Below are positions 35,075-43,710 of a DNA stretch of 64,000 bases, in pieces. This DNA comes from Thermosynechococcus sichuanensis E542 (GTDB lineage Bacteria; Cyanobacteriota; Cyanobacteriia; Thermosynechococcales; Thermosynechococcaceae): positions 744,001 to 808,000 of the forward strand of contig NZ_CP032152.1 in the NCBI RefSeq assembly GCF_003555505.1, read 5' to 3'. Both the position numbers and the translations under genes were made by a program. The notes beneath the pieces are model-generated. The model had not been told where the DNA came from and searched no databases. It was given only the letters and a program-made list of their open reading frames with translations. Numbering within the stretch: position 1 is the first letter of the stretch; each line of letters begins with the position of its first letter.

Positions 35075-35767
35075 TCAATTGTCAGTGCCCTGAACTTCAG
35101 AGGAAAGTCGTTCTTGCAAGCGTTGCAAAGAAATCTGGGCTGCCGTCGCCACATGGGGATGCTCATCTTTGGCGAGGTATTCTAGGGCGGCTTGGGTTTT
35201 CGGGCTAGGCAGGTTGCCCAGAGCTTCAGCGAGCCGTTGGCGTACCAACCAATCCTCTGCGGTCACAAAGGGCAAAATATCTTCGACAACACTGGGATCG
35301 CCAATTTCCCCTAGGGCCGCGATCGCCCCTTGGAGCATCACCACTTCTTGACTTTTCAGCGCCGCTCGCAACACTTCCACCGCGCGGGGATCCTTGAGAT
35401 TGCCCAGCGCCACAGCGGCACTAAAGCGCACCAACCAATCGGTGTCTTCATAAAAAGCGCGCACTAGAGGTTCAAAGGCACGTTCATCTTCAAGATAGCC
35501 CAACGCTCCGGCGGCATCGGCACGAATGCCGTAGTCTGGTTCGGTTTCGAGCAAACGCACTAAGATGTCAAAGCACTCGGGTGTGGATTTAACCCCAAGG
35601 GCAAACACCGCCATTGAGCGAATCTGTAGATTTTCGTCCCAAAGAACTTTTTTAATCAGGGGCACGGCATCCGCAGAGGGGACATCCCGTAGCGCGGCTA
35701 GCGCTAGCAGGCGATCGCGGGAATTGGGACTTTCCAGTTGATGGGCAAGCTGTTCAAGGGAAGGCAT
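35075..35767 (-). CDS. HEAT-repeat protein (PBS lyase-type / NblB-like)
   Basis: A 230-residue all-helical protein with about six HEAT/PBS-lyase repeats of the type DWLVRFSAAVALGNLKDPRAVEVL. Cyanobacterial proteins of this size and pattern include phycobilin lyase subunits and NblB, needed for phycobilisome breakdown. No cpc or nbl genes are adjacent, so a link to phycobilisomes rests on fold alone; other HEAT proteins are simple scaffolds. Confidence 0.8.
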   Translation of the reverse strand: MPSLEQLAHQLESPNSRDRLLALAALRDVPSADAVPLIKKVLWDENLQIRSMAVFALGVKSTPECFDILVRLLETEPDYGIRADAAGALGYLEDERAFEPLVRAFYEDTDWLVRFSAAVALGNLKDPRAVEVLRAALKSQEVVMLQGAIAALGEIGDPSVVEDILPFVTAEDWLVRQRLAEALGNLPSPKTQAALEYLAKDEHPHVATAAQISLQRLQERLSSEVQGTDN

Positions 35768-35908
35768 GGCAGTAACCTGAAAACTAATTTACAAAAATTA
35801 ACAATATATTCCCCATTATAAAAAAGTCTCCCCAAAGTAAAACCAGTGGAAAGATTCCTGCTGATCTTTTGGGGAGAACTTGCCCAACAACGATCTAAGA
35901 CGCAAGTC

Positions 35909-36034
35909 CTAAGCTGCTTTTGCTTTTTGCAGGAGCTTTTGCACCTGTTTCACGGCATAGGGCAGAATATTGCGAACTGCCCAACCCGCAGCCAGTAGGA
36001 CAGGTAACAGGACAATCAGGACACGCCAATCCAT
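35909..36034 (-). CDS. psbY: Photosystem II protein PsbY
   Basis: A 41-residue single-helix subunit at the edge of photosystem II, next to cytochrome b559. It starts MDWRVLIVLLPVLLAAGW and ends with a basic amphipathic tail (VKQVQKLLQKAKAA), as in PsbY. GGGAGG lies 8 bases before ATG 36034, which favours it over the ATG two codons upstream. A TACAAT -10 box and an inverted repeat lie upstream (36077-36103). Confidence 0.92.
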   Translation of the reverse strand: MDWRVLIVLLPVLLAAGWAVRNILPYAVKQVQKLLQKAKAA

Positions 36035-36076
36035 ACCCATAACCTCCCAAAATGTTTTCTGAAAACTTTATGAATT

Positions 36077-36103
36077 ATTGTACAGCCTTCTCTAAGGAGA
36101 GAA
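36077..36103 (-). promoter_or_regulatory. psbY promoter with an inverted repeat behind the -10 box
   Basis: On the minus strand TACAAT (36082-36077) fits a -10 box, about 43 bases before the psbY ATG. Directly upstream TTCTCT-AAGG-AGAGAA (36088-36103) is a perfect 6-bp inverted repeat in the spacer between -10 and the expected -35, where no -35 consensus is seen. This is a natural place for an activator or repressor to bind. No factor can be named. Confidence 0.5.
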
Positions 36104-36158
36104 AGGGGGGAGGCAATGTCACAAAAAAAGATTCTGATGACAGATCATTTCTAAACCA

Positions 36159-36187
36159 TTGACAGGCTATCCCATCCCAAGGCTAAT
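36159..36187 (+). promoter_or_regulatory. Candidate promoter for the pentapeptide membrane protein
   Basis: A consensus TTGACA (36159-36164) is followed after exactly 17 bases by GCTAAT (36182-36187), a partial match to TATAAT. It would start a transcript near 36194, about 70 bases before ATG 36265. The region between psbY and this promoter (36104-36158) also holds a 12-codon ORF with a very strong ribosome-binding site at 36106-36113. Confidence 0.5.
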
Positions 36188-36264
36188 TTTCACAGTTTGG
36201 GGTGTGTTCTCCCCTTGGAAAAAGGTCTGTATGATTGGTTTAACTCCTTTAAGACCAAATCCTG

Positions 36265-37461
36265 ATGGGCGAAGACAAAATGACCCTCCGTGAAAACCAA
36301 ACGGCGGCTGCTCTGCGTCTCAGTAAAGTGTTAGCAGCTCGTAATCGTTGGCGCACGGCTTGGCAGTCTCTGCGTTCGGTGTTGATGCCGATCGCCATGG
36401 TCACGGTCTTGGTGGCTTGGGGACTCGATTGGGATGCGGTGGGTGTGGTGGCTGCCTTGGTGCTGGGGGCACTGAGTTTCCCCTTGGTCTGGACTTCGAC
36501 CTATCACTGGTTTACTGAAGATCTCACAGAACAGCAACGGCAGTTTATCGTGGCCTCCTTGGGTCTGAGTCTGACAGTGGTGGCGCTTATTGCCATGACC
36601 GGAGCGATGGACTGGATCCGTGGACGGTTTCAAGGCACCAATTGGGATGCGGTAGGAGCACTGGCGGAGGGCTTCGGTGCCTTGGGGCAAATTTTGGTGG
36701 CACTCTTGGCCGCCTATGTGGCTTGGCGACAGTACGTGATCTCGCGGGATTTGACGACGCAGCAAAACCGCATTACCCAACAGCAAACGATTGACAGTTA
36801 TTTCCAAGGCATTGCCGATCTCATCCTTGACGATGAGGGATTACTGGAGGACTGGCCGCCGGAGCGGGCGATCGCCGAGGGACGCACCGCCGCCATCTTG
36901 GGGGGATTGGATGCCGAAGGCAAGGCTAAAATCATTCGCTTTTTATCAGGGGCAAAGTTACTATCGCCGCTGAAGCGCGATCGCCGGCTGGGACGGGCGA
37001 TTTTTGATGGTTTAGGTGGCTATGAAGAAGATATTGAGTATGGTGTGCGGGTGATTAACCTTGGCAGTATGCTGGCGGGTGCTGATCTCAGTGGTACGGA
37101 TCTGCGCTGGACGGAATTGAGTGATGCCAATCTCACCGGAACGCTCTTTCGCAATTGTAATTTGACACGAGCCAATCTAGCGGGGGCAATTTTGCAGGGG
37201 GCAGATTTCACCAATGCGGATCTTAGTCGTGTTCGCTTCTTTTACGGCACAGTCGAGCAGGCCAGTCCCCGCGATCGCCTGAATCCGCCGAACTTTCGCA
37301 CTGGAGCACAGACCGGTGCCGTGGTCGAGGATGTCAACTTTACCAATGTCAAAAACCTCTCCGAAGAACAACGCTACTATTGCTGTGCTTGGAGTGGGAG
37401 CCGTTCCCGTGAAACCATTCCGGGGGGTTGTGAGGGCATTCCCAATAAACTGGGACGCTAG
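36265..37461 (+). CDS. Membrane protein with pentapeptide repeats
   Basis: A 398-residue protein. Three or four membrane helices occupy residues 35-170 (including VLMPIAMVTVLVAWGL and LGQILVALLAAYVAW). A soluble helical part (DDEGLLEDWPPERAIAEGRT...) follows, then about ten pentapeptide repeats (residues 270-325, ADLSGTDLRWTELSDANLTG). The C-terminus has four cysteines (YYCC..., GGCEG). The topology resembles cyanobacterial proteins of unknown function annotated only by their pentapeptides. No clear ribosome-binding site; ATG 36280 is an alternative start. Confidence 0.8.
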   Translation: MGEDKMTLRENQTAAALRLSKVLAARNRWRTAWQSLRSVLMPIAMVTVLVAWGLDWDAVGVVAALVLGALSFPLVWTSTYHWFTEDLTEQQRQFIVASLGLSLTVVALIAMTGAMDWIRGRFQGTNWDAVGALAEGFGALGQILVALLAAYVAWRQYVISRDLTTQQNRITQQQTIDSYFQGIADLILDDEGLLEDWPPERAIAEGRTAAILGGLDAEGKAKIIRFLSGAKLLSPLKRDRRLGRAIFDGLGGYEEDIEYGVRVINLGSMLAGADLSGTDLRWTELSDANLTGTLFRNCNLTRANLAGAILQGADFTNADLSRVRFFYGTVEQASPRDRLNPPNFRTGAQTGAVVEDVNFTNVKNLSEEQRYYCCAWSGSRSRETIPGGCEGIPNKLGR

Positions 37462-37469
37462 ACTTCTCG

Positions 37470-38738
37470 TTAGTAGCGCGATCGCGGGCGATGATTGGCC
37501 ACAGAGAGCACCATGCCCAAGCCAAGATAGGTTGCTAGCATCGCTGAGCGGCCATAGCTTACCAGCGGTAGCGGCATCCCTGTCACAGGGAGCAGACCAA
37601 TCGTCATGCCAATATTCACCACCACTTGAAACAGAATCATGGCAAATAGACCGATCGCCAGCAACGAACCAAAGTCATGCCCAGCACTATTGGCAATTTG
37701 CAATAAGCGCAAACCAATCAACCAAAAGAGACACAGGAGAACTAAACTGCCAATAAACCCCGTTTCCTCAGCGATCGCTGAAAAAATAAAGTCTGTATGC
37801 TGTTCGGGAATAAATCCCAACTGAGTCTGGGTGCCCTGAAAAATGCCCCGTCCCCACAGCCCACCAGCGCCAATGGCAATCCGCGATTGAATCAAGTGGT
37901 AGCCCGCCCCGAGGGGATCCTTGTCGGGGTCAAGAAACATGAGAATACGGGTTTTTTGATAATCCTTGAGCACACTCCAAAGCAGTTGCCCCAAACCAGC
38001 CCCCCCTAGATTGAGCACCAGTCCTCCCAACCCGCCAACCCAGCCCAAGGGCAAGCTCCGCCAAGCAACGATTGCCATCGCCAGCGTCCACAGGAACCAA
38101 ATGACTAAATTCAGGTGATAGGGCAAAGGCAGCGCAAAGAGAATTGCGGCCACCAAAGGGGAAAGCATCAAGATAATCCAACTGCCGGGCGTATTCGCCC
38201 AGTAGAGCATTGTCAATGTAATGGCAATAAAGACAAGGGATGTGCCCAAATCCGGCTGCGTCAAAATCAGGAAAAAAGGGGGGGCAGTGGCTGCAAACAC
38301 ACTCAGAATTCCCTTTAGGGAATGACCTGAAATGCGGTGCAACAGCGCTGCTTGGGTGAGAATGAGGGAAATTTTGGCAAACTCCGAAGGTTGCAGGTTA
38401 AAGCCGCCAATTGCCAACCAGCGCTCTGCGCCCTTGGCCTCTACCCCCACCAGATCAACCGCCAGCAGTAGGGCACAACTGAGGCCATAGATCACCCAGT
38501 GACTGCCCATAAAGACCGATTCTGGGACGCGGGCAAGGATGAGGGCAAGAAGGGTACCAATCGCCCCCACTAGTAAATGTTGAAGACTATCGTTTTCCTC
38601 GAGGTGTAGTTGACTACTGTGGATGAAAACAGCACCGATGAGCGTCGTTGCCCAAACAGCGCTTAGAAGCAGCCAATCCACGCCTCGCCAAGGATAAAGC
38701 CAGCCAAAAGTTCGCTGTCGGGGTACTCGCCAAGTCAT
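37470..38738 (-). CDS. rodA: Rod-shape-determining protein RodA (SEDS glycosyltransferase)
   Basis: A 422-residue membrane peptidoglycan polymerase of the SEDS family. About ten helices are visible. Conserved blocks include GAERWLAIGGFNLQPSEFAKI, ILTQPDLGTSLVF, GYHLIQSRIAIGAGGLWGRGIFQGTQ followed by LGFIPEQHTDFIFSAIAEE, and MTIGLLPVTGMPLPLVSYG. The GYHLIQSRIAIG block with FIPEQHTDFIF favours RodA over FtsW. It works with a class B penicillin-binding protein, not encoded here, in cell elongation. Confidence 0.93.
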   Translation of the reverse strand: MTWRVPRQRTFGWLYPWRGVDWLLLSAVWATTLIGAVFIHSSQLHLEENDSLQHLLVGAIGTLLALILARVPESVFMGSHWVIYGLSCALLLAVDLVGVEAKGAERWLAIGGFNLQPSEFAKISLILTQAALLHRISGHSLKGILSVFAATAPPFFLILTQPDLGTSLVFIAITLTMLYWANTPGSWIILMLSPLVAAILFALPLPYHLNLVIWFLWTLAMAIVAWRSLPLGWVGGLGGLVLNLGGAGLGQLLWSVLKDYQKTRILMFLDPDKDPLGAGYHLIQSRIAIGAGGLWGRGIFQGTQTQLGFIPEQHTDFIFSAIAEETGFIGSLVLLCLFWLIGLRLLQIANSAGHDFGSLLAIGLFAMILFQVVVNIGMTIGLLPVTGMPLPLVSYGRSAMLATYLGLGMVLSVANHRPRSRY

Positions 38739-38884
38739 CAGCCACTGTCCTGTCTCTCCTAGGGGGTTAGTCTATCCGCTGGCTCAAAAGGTTGCAAACC
38801 CACAGCTCGGACAACCAACATGAAGCCTTGCCGTGGTGTATTATCCGAAAGGTTAAGCTTCTATTCCGACAAGGAGCGATCGCA

Positions 38885-39601
38885 GTGGCAACCCTAGGGG
38901 TCAACATTGATCATGTGGCAACGATTCGGCAAGCGCGGCGCACGGTTGAACCAGATCCTGTAGCCGCTGCCGTTTTGGCAGAATTGGGGGGCGCCGATGG
39001 CATTACGGTGCATCTGCGCGAAGATCGCCGCCATATTCAAGAGCGGGATGTGCGCCTGCTGCGGCAAACGGTGCGTACCCATTTGAACCTAGAAATGGCT
39101 GCCACCTCTGAAATGGTGGCGATCGCCCTTGAGATTCGTCCAGATTACGTGACACTGGTACCTGAGCGGCGTGAAGAAGTCACCACCGAAGGGGGGCTAG
39201 ATGTGGTCGGCCAGCAGGAACCCTTGACCCAAGTCGTGCAAACGCTGCAAGGAGCCGGCATTCCCGTGAGCTTATTCATTGATGCCGATCCTGCTCAAGT
39301 GGCGGCTGCCGCCAAAACCACGGCTCAATTTATTGAACTGCATACCGGTCGCTATGCCGAAGCCAAGGGGGAAGCGGCGCAACAGCAGGAATTGGCGATT
39401 TTAGCTCAGGGGGTACAGCAGGCAAAAGCCCTAGGATTGCGGGTGAATGCGGGTCATGGGTTGACCTACACCAATGTTGGCGCGATCGCCCGCCTTGACG
39501 GCATTGAAGAACTCAATATTGGCCACACAATCATCAGCCGCGCTGTGCTTGTGGGTATGGTGCAAGCCGTACGGGATATGAAAGCCCTGATTAGCCCTTA
39601 A
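38885..39601 (+). CDS. pdxJ: Pyridoxine 5'-phosphate synthase
   Basis: Condenses 1-deoxyxylulose 5-phosphate with aminoacetone 3-phosphate to pyridoxine phosphate, in the DXP-dependent vitamin B6 route. The 238 residues from GTG 38885 start with the family's [16 protein letters not shown] and include [23 protein letters not shown] and [17 protein letters not shown] (38871-38876) supports the GTG; the longer in-frame ATG at 38792 adds non-conserved residues. Its stop overlaps the convergent YbjN gene by 11 bases. Confidence 0.95.
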   Translation: MATLGVNIDHVATIRQARRTVEPDPVAAAVLAELGGADGITVHLREDRRHIQERDVRLLRQTVRTHLNLEMAATSEMVAIALEIRPDYVTLVPERREEVTTEGGLDVVGQQEPLTQVVQTLQGAGIPVSLFIDADPAQVAAAAKTTAQFIELHTGRYAEAKGEAAQQQELAILAQGVQQAKALGLRVNAGHGLTYTNVGAIARLDGIEELNIGHTIISRAVLVGMVQAVRDMKALISP

Positions 39602-40046
39602 ACTCCGCCCTAAGGGGATCATCGTAGTCATCCGCTAGTGTCGCCACGATCGTAATTAAGCGGGAAATTTCACCCGCAGTGATGCCCCCTAGGGTGCGAG
39701 TGGCCACGACTTGGACTTGGTCTTCGGCAATGGCAAAGTGTGCCTCGAGGGTGCTGAGCCAGTTTAATGTCAGGAGCTTACGATAGAGTCCCAATTCATC
39801 CGTTACGGGCAAAGGCAGTACCGGAGACCAAATGGTGAGAAAGTCCTCCTCTGTCTGGCCGCCCAACTGCACAAAGACCTCGGCACTGCCATAGCGAAAC
39901 ATCCAAATTTTGCCACTGTCCGTTTGGCCAACGAGGGGAGTGTCCCCTTGGTGGAGACTAGCAATCACCGTTTCAATAATCTCAACTAGATTTTCTGGCG
40001 GCGCGTCAAGGGATGCTGCGGGAACGGGCTGCACTTCACTGACCAT
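39591..40046 (-). CDS. YbjN-domain protein
   Basis: A 151-residue protein with the YbjN/type III chaperone-like fold: [50 protein letters not shown] and [19 protein letters not shown]. YbjN proteins in other bacteria affect stress tolerance; the role in cyanobacteria is unknown. ATG 40046 has AAAGGA about 7 bases upstream, better than ATG 40052. It lies 31 bases after the gene at 40078-40515 and is probably co-transcribed with it. Confidence 0.82.
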   Translation of the reverse strand: MVSEVQPVPAASLDAPPENLVEIIETVIASLHQGDTPLVGQTDSGKIWMFRYGSAEVFVQLGGQTEEDFLTIWSPVLPLPVTDELGLYRKLLTLNWLSTLEAHFAIAEDQVQVVATRTLGGITAGEISRLITIVATLADDYDDPLRAEFKG

Positions 40047-40077
40047 GGTCATTCCTTTCGTGAATCGGGACAACTTG

Positions 40078-40515
40078 CTAGAGGACTTGGTGGGTATAGG
40101 CATGTTGTTTGACATTATCAGCAGCGGTAACAATGCGCTCGGAGTTGAGCACCCGCTTGCGTTCCGTGGAGGTATTAAAGTTGCGGTAGGTTTCGCCGAG
40201 GGGAATATGGCGGGTACTTTGGGGACGGGCAATGTAGGTGCGTGCGGCTGCTGCAAGGCGATCGCCATAGTCATCGCACCAATGGGCACCAGGGGGGAAT
40301 TGCTGCTGCACCTGTTCTAAGTCTTGGGCTGTACCATAGGTGAGGGCATGGGCTTCACTGTAGGAGGTGGGCAAGCCATGGAGCAAGGCTTCCAATGCTG
40401 CTGAGGGAATCGGCTCAATCACCTCTACGGGCTGGAGTTTTCCCTCCACCTGCACAAAACAATGAGCCAGTCCAAGCACCACATAGGCTTCTGGGGGGGG
40501 GATCTCTTGACTCAT
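40078..40515 (-). CDS. Conserved cyanobacterial protein, unknown function
   Basis: A 145-residue soluble protein starting MSQEIPPPEAYVVLGLAHCF, with LPTSYSEAHALTYGTAQDLEQ and a basic C-terminal half (RHIPLGETYRNFNTSTERKR). I see no catalytic motif and do not recognise a named family. Next gene downstream on the same strand encodes a YbjN-domain protein. Confidence 0.7.
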   Translation of the reverse strand: MSQEIPPPEAYVVLGLAHCFVQVEGKLQPVEVIEPIPSAALEALLHGLPTSYSEAHALTYGTAQDLEQVQQQFPPGAHWCDDYGDRLAAAARTYIARPQSTRHIPLGETYRNFNTSTERKRVLNSERIVTAADNVKQHAYTHQVL

Positions 40516-40672
40516 TGCAACCTCACAATCATGTGGTTCCCCTCAAGTCTAGCCTGCTTTTCGAAAAATCAGCGTAGTGGGCAACATAGGAGTAGGCGGC
40601 AGTCGTCAGCGGAGAAACGGCTAAGATCATTTAGGCCGATTTCAACATGAATCCTGTCACCATTGCTGTATA

Positions 40673-41317
40673 GTGAGCACTCTAGAGCGTATGGAAACGG
40701 CAAACTCAATGCCAGCAACAATCGAATCCCCTGAAGTTGAGCTATTACCCCCGATGTTGGCAGCACTGCCCGATCCCCAAGGGGTGAGTGTGTGTCCTCG
40801 GCGGGCACGTTGGCAATTAGACTTATTGTTGCTTGCCCTAGAGTGCGTTGATCTGCATGCCTCTGAGTTGATGTTGCAAGTGCTGCGGGATCTGCAACTG
40901 CAAGTGATGATCCCCAATCGGGTCGTATTTTGGCAAATTCGCTGTACCAATCCTTTTCGCCAAATTACCCAGCGTACCCCCTTGCCCTTGGCGGAAACAA
41001 AGGCACTCACCGCAGTGGTGGTGCAAGTGGCGCGGCGGCAGACGGCCATCCTACGGCATTTACTTTTGGTGCTTGATCAATTGCAGGCGCAAAATTTGCC
41101 CCCGGAAACCTATGCGCCATTGGCGGACTATTTGGATCGCTTTCGCCGCCATTTTCGTAAACGGATGAACCTCCAGCGATCGAGCCTGTTTCTCTACAAA
41201 AATCACCAAGCCCTCAACGAGTTGGCTCTGAAGCTGTTGGCACAACTGCTCCTCTGTGCTGGCACAAAGGGCATGGAACGCCTTTGGTTTAGTTTATTTG
41301 ACGGGGAAGTGAGTTAA
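40673..41317 (+). CDS. DUF3038-like cyanobacterial protein
   Basis: A 214-residue mostly helical protein. The central part (RARWQLDLLLLALECVDLHASELML) and the basic block RFRRHFRKRMNL resemble the cyanobacterial DUF3038 family. The function is unknown. GTG 40673 gives the full frame; ATG 40691 is an alternative start. The TAA overlaps the ATG of the next gene by one base, so the two are translationally coupled. Confidence 0.72.
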   Translation: MSTLERMETANSMPATIESPEVELLPPMLAALPDPQGVSVCPRRARWQLDLLLLALECVDLHASELMLQVLRDLQLQVMIPNRVVFWQIRCTNPFRQITQRTPLPLAETKALTAVVVQVARRQTAILRHLLLVLDQLQAQNLPPETYAPLADYLDRFRRHFRKRMNLQRSSLFLYKNHQALNELALKLLAQLLLCAGTKGMERLWFSLFDGEVS

Positions 41318-41991
41318 TGCTGCTGCAACGCCAGTATTCATTGCCCAATTGCACACTGCGCATTGAAGGACTCAGCAGTCAAGTCGGGGCAGAGCAGTTG
41401 GATATTGTCACCCTTTGCGAGTGGGAAATTATTGGCCAGAATCAGCGGATCAAAGGGGGCAAAGAATTCCTTGTGGCGTTGCTCAATAGTGTGCCAGCGG
41501 CAGCGCAAACATGGTTGAGTGGTGTCAAATTGCGGCGATCGCCCCAGTACCCAATTCAGGTCGAAATTGAGGCCTTTAATCAGGTGTCTCTCCATATTCC
41601 CCGCAAGCTGCTGCAAGCCTCCCCGGAAGAGAATTCAGAATCACCCACCAGCGATGAAGCAGGGGAAACCGTCGCAGTGCATCTCACATGGTTGCAACTG
41701 GCGGACTTAGTGGAGGCGCTGGATCAGCTCTGTAGTGATGGCCAAACGCTGCCTACGCTCATCCCCACATTCCATTCCCTCCCGCGGCGGGCGATCGCCC
41801 CTGCTGTGCCTTTGCGCAAACAACTAATGCCCTTGGGAATTGGCGCCGCTAGCTTAGCTGTTATGGCTGCGATCTTTTTCCATCTACCGGTGCCCGAACG
41901 TCGTCCCCCCCGCGAGGAAGCCCTGCCCCCCACCCCCGAAGCCGTTACACCCTCACCGGCACCCACGACACCGGAAACTCCCAATCCTTAG
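41317..41991 (+). CDS. DUF4335-like membrane-anchored protein
   Basis: A 224-residue protein. The N-terminal 160 residues (YSLPNCTLRIEGLS, TLCEWEIIGQNQRIKGGKEFL, RRSPQYPIQVEIEAFNQVSL) resemble the cyanobacterial DUF4335 family. A single membrane helix (MPLGIGAASLAVMAAIFF) and a proline-rich tail follow. It is coupled to the DUF3038-like gene. These two families usually occur side by side in cyanobacteria, which suggests a joint but unknown function. Confidence 0.72.
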   Translation: MLLQRQYSLPNCTLRIEGLSSQVGAEQLDIVTLCEWEIIGQNQRIKGGKEFLVALLNSVPAAAQTWLSGVKLRRSPQYPIQVEIEAFNQVSLHIPRKLLQASPEENSESPTSDEAGETVAVHLTWLQLADLVEALDQLCSDGQTLPTLIPTFHSLPRRAIAPAVPLRKQLMPLGIGAASLAVMAAIFFHLPVPERRPPREEALPPTPEAVTPSPAPTTPETPNP

Positions 41992-42039
41992 GCCGAGTTT
42001 GGCAACTGTTGTTTAGCTTTTTGATGCTTAGAATAGGTC

Positions 42040-42573
42040 ATGGTCATCACTGCCCCTAGTGCCTTTTGGCCCCCCGTTGCCAGCGATCGCGCTGCCTTTA
42101 TTGCCCCCAATGCCACCCTTGTTGGGGATGTGCGTCTCGGTGAGGGCTGTAGCGTTTGGTATGGCGCCGTTTTGCGCGGTGATGTCGAGTACATCGAGAT
42201 TGGTGCCCACACCAATGTTCAAGATGGCGCCATTCTCCATGGGGATCCGGGGCAACCCACGATCCTTGGTGAAGAGGTCACCGTCGGGCATCGCGCGGTC
42301 ATCCACGGAGCAACCGTTGAAGACGGCTGCTTGATTGGCATTGGTGCTGTGATTCTCAATGGTGTTCGGGTGGGCGCTGGCAGTATTGTTGGTGCCGGGG
42401 CAGTGGTCAGCAAAGATGTGCCGCCGCGCTCTTTGGTTGTGGGCATTCCCGCTAAAGTGGTGCGAGAAGTGAGTGACACTGAAGCCGCCGATCTGCGTCA
42501 GCATGCCCGCAAGTATGAACAGCTTGCCCATGTCCACAATGGCACAGGCACCGATTTAGGATTCCATCCCTAG
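42040..42573 (+). CDS. Gamma-class carbonic anhydrase-like protein
   Basis: A 177-residue left-handed beta-helix of hexapeptide repeats. The zinc-site histidine pattern of the gamma carbonic anhydrase/YrdA family is visible: [44 protein letters not shown] has three His at the expected places, with [22 protein letters not shown] upstream. CcmM uses a related domain, but the RbcS-like repeats of CcmM are absent. Carbonic anhydrase activity is possible but unproven. Confidence 0.85.
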   Translation: MVITAPSAFWPPVASDRAAFIAPNATLVGDVRLGEGCSVWYGAVLRGDVEYIEIGAHTNVQDGAILHGDPGQPTILGEEVTVGHRAVIHGATVEDGCLIGIGAVILNGVRVGAGSIVGAGAVVSKDVPPRSLVVGIPAKVVREVSDTEAADLRQHARKYEQLAHVHNGTGTDLGFHP

Positions 42574-42684
42574 CAGTTGTATTGACGGCTGTCCTATCTC
42601 CACAGTGTTGGGTGTCTGCCCTTCTTAGGAAAAGGGCTGTCATCTGCTAGAATTCTGAAGGATTTTCTCGTAAGAGTTCAGCCA

Positions 42685-43710
42685 ATGACTCGTGCACGGA
42701 TTGCTGTGGATGCCATGGGGGGGGACTATGCTCCCGATGAGATTGTTGCCGGTGCCCTCAGAGCCAGTGAAGAATTAGATGCCGATATTCTCCTTGTGGG
42801 TGATCCGGTGCCCATTCAGCGCTACCTCAAGGAACATGCCCCCACAGCCAAGCCCCAAATTGTTGAAGCCGGTGATGTTGTGGCAATGGGGGAAGAACCC
42901 CTGACCGCCCTGAAAAAGAAACCCAAGGCCTCAATCAACGTGGCAATGGATCTGGTCAAAGCAGGTGCGGCTGATGCAGTTGTTTCCGCTGGTCACTCAG
43001 GGGCAGCAATGGCTGCGGCACTATTGCGCTTAGGCCGACTCCCTGGGATCGATCGCCCCGCCATTGGTGCAGTTTTACCCACCCTCATCCCCGGCAAATC
43101 TGTTCTTGTGCTCGATGTCGGTGCTAATGTGGACTGCCGCCCCAAATACCTTGAGCAATTTGCGGTCATGGGTTCGATTTACAGCCAGTACGTTTTGGAT
43201 GTCGAAGATCCCAAGGTGGGCTTGCTCAACATCGGGGAAGAGGACTGCAAAGGCAATGATCTAGCCCTGAAGGCACACCAACTCCTGCGGCAAAATCGCC
43301 AAATCTCCTTTTTAGGCAATGCCGAAGGCCGCGATGTCCTGTCGGGGCAATTTGATGTCGTGGTTTGTGATGGCTTTATCGGCAACGTTCTGCTCAAATT
43401 TGCTGAATCCTTGGGGAGCGTTCTGCTTCAAATTCTCCGCGAAGAGCTACCTCGGGGCTGGCGGGGGCAACTGGGTACGGCGCTGCTGCGTCCCAATCTC
43501 CGCAAAATTAAGCAGCGCATTGATCATGCGGAACATGGGGGGGGTCTGCTGTTGGGGGTGGATGGCATCTGTATCATTAGCCACGGCAGCTCCCAAGCGC
43601 CCTCGATTTTTAATGCCATTCGTTTAGCCAAGGAAGCGGTGGATCATCGCGTTTCAGAGCGGATTCAGGCCTGTTACCAGCAGGCCGTTGCCGTTGAGGA
43701 TCAGGCTTAG
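42685..43710 (+). CDS. plsX: Phosphate acyltransferase PlsX
   Basis: Makes acyl-phosphate from acyl-ACP for glycerolipid synthesis. The 341 residues contain IAVDAMGGDYAPDEIVAGAL at the N-terminus, DAVVSAGHSGAAMAAALL, GLLNIGEEDCKGND and VVCDGFIGNVLLKFAE. Its TAG overlaps the GTG start of fabH by one base, an arrangement common in bacteria. It works upstream of PlsC-type enzymes such as that at 7520-8206. Confidence 0.96.
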   Translation: MTRARIAVDAMGGDYAPDEIVAGALRASEELDADILLVGDPVPIQRYLKEHAPTAKPQIVEAGDVVAMGEEPLTALKKKPKASINVAMDLVKAGAADAVVSAGHSGAAMAAALLRLGRLPGIDRPAIGAVLPTLIPGKSVLVLDVGANVDCRPKYLEQFAVMGSIYSQYVLDVEDPKVGLLNIGEEDCKGNDLALKAHQLLRQNRQISFLGNAEGRDVLSGQFDVVVCDGFIGNVLLKFAESLGSVLLQILREELPRGWRGQLGTALLRPNLRKIKQRIDHAEHGGGLLLGVDGICIISHGSSQAPSIFNAIRLAKEAVDHRVSERIQACYQQAVAVEDQA

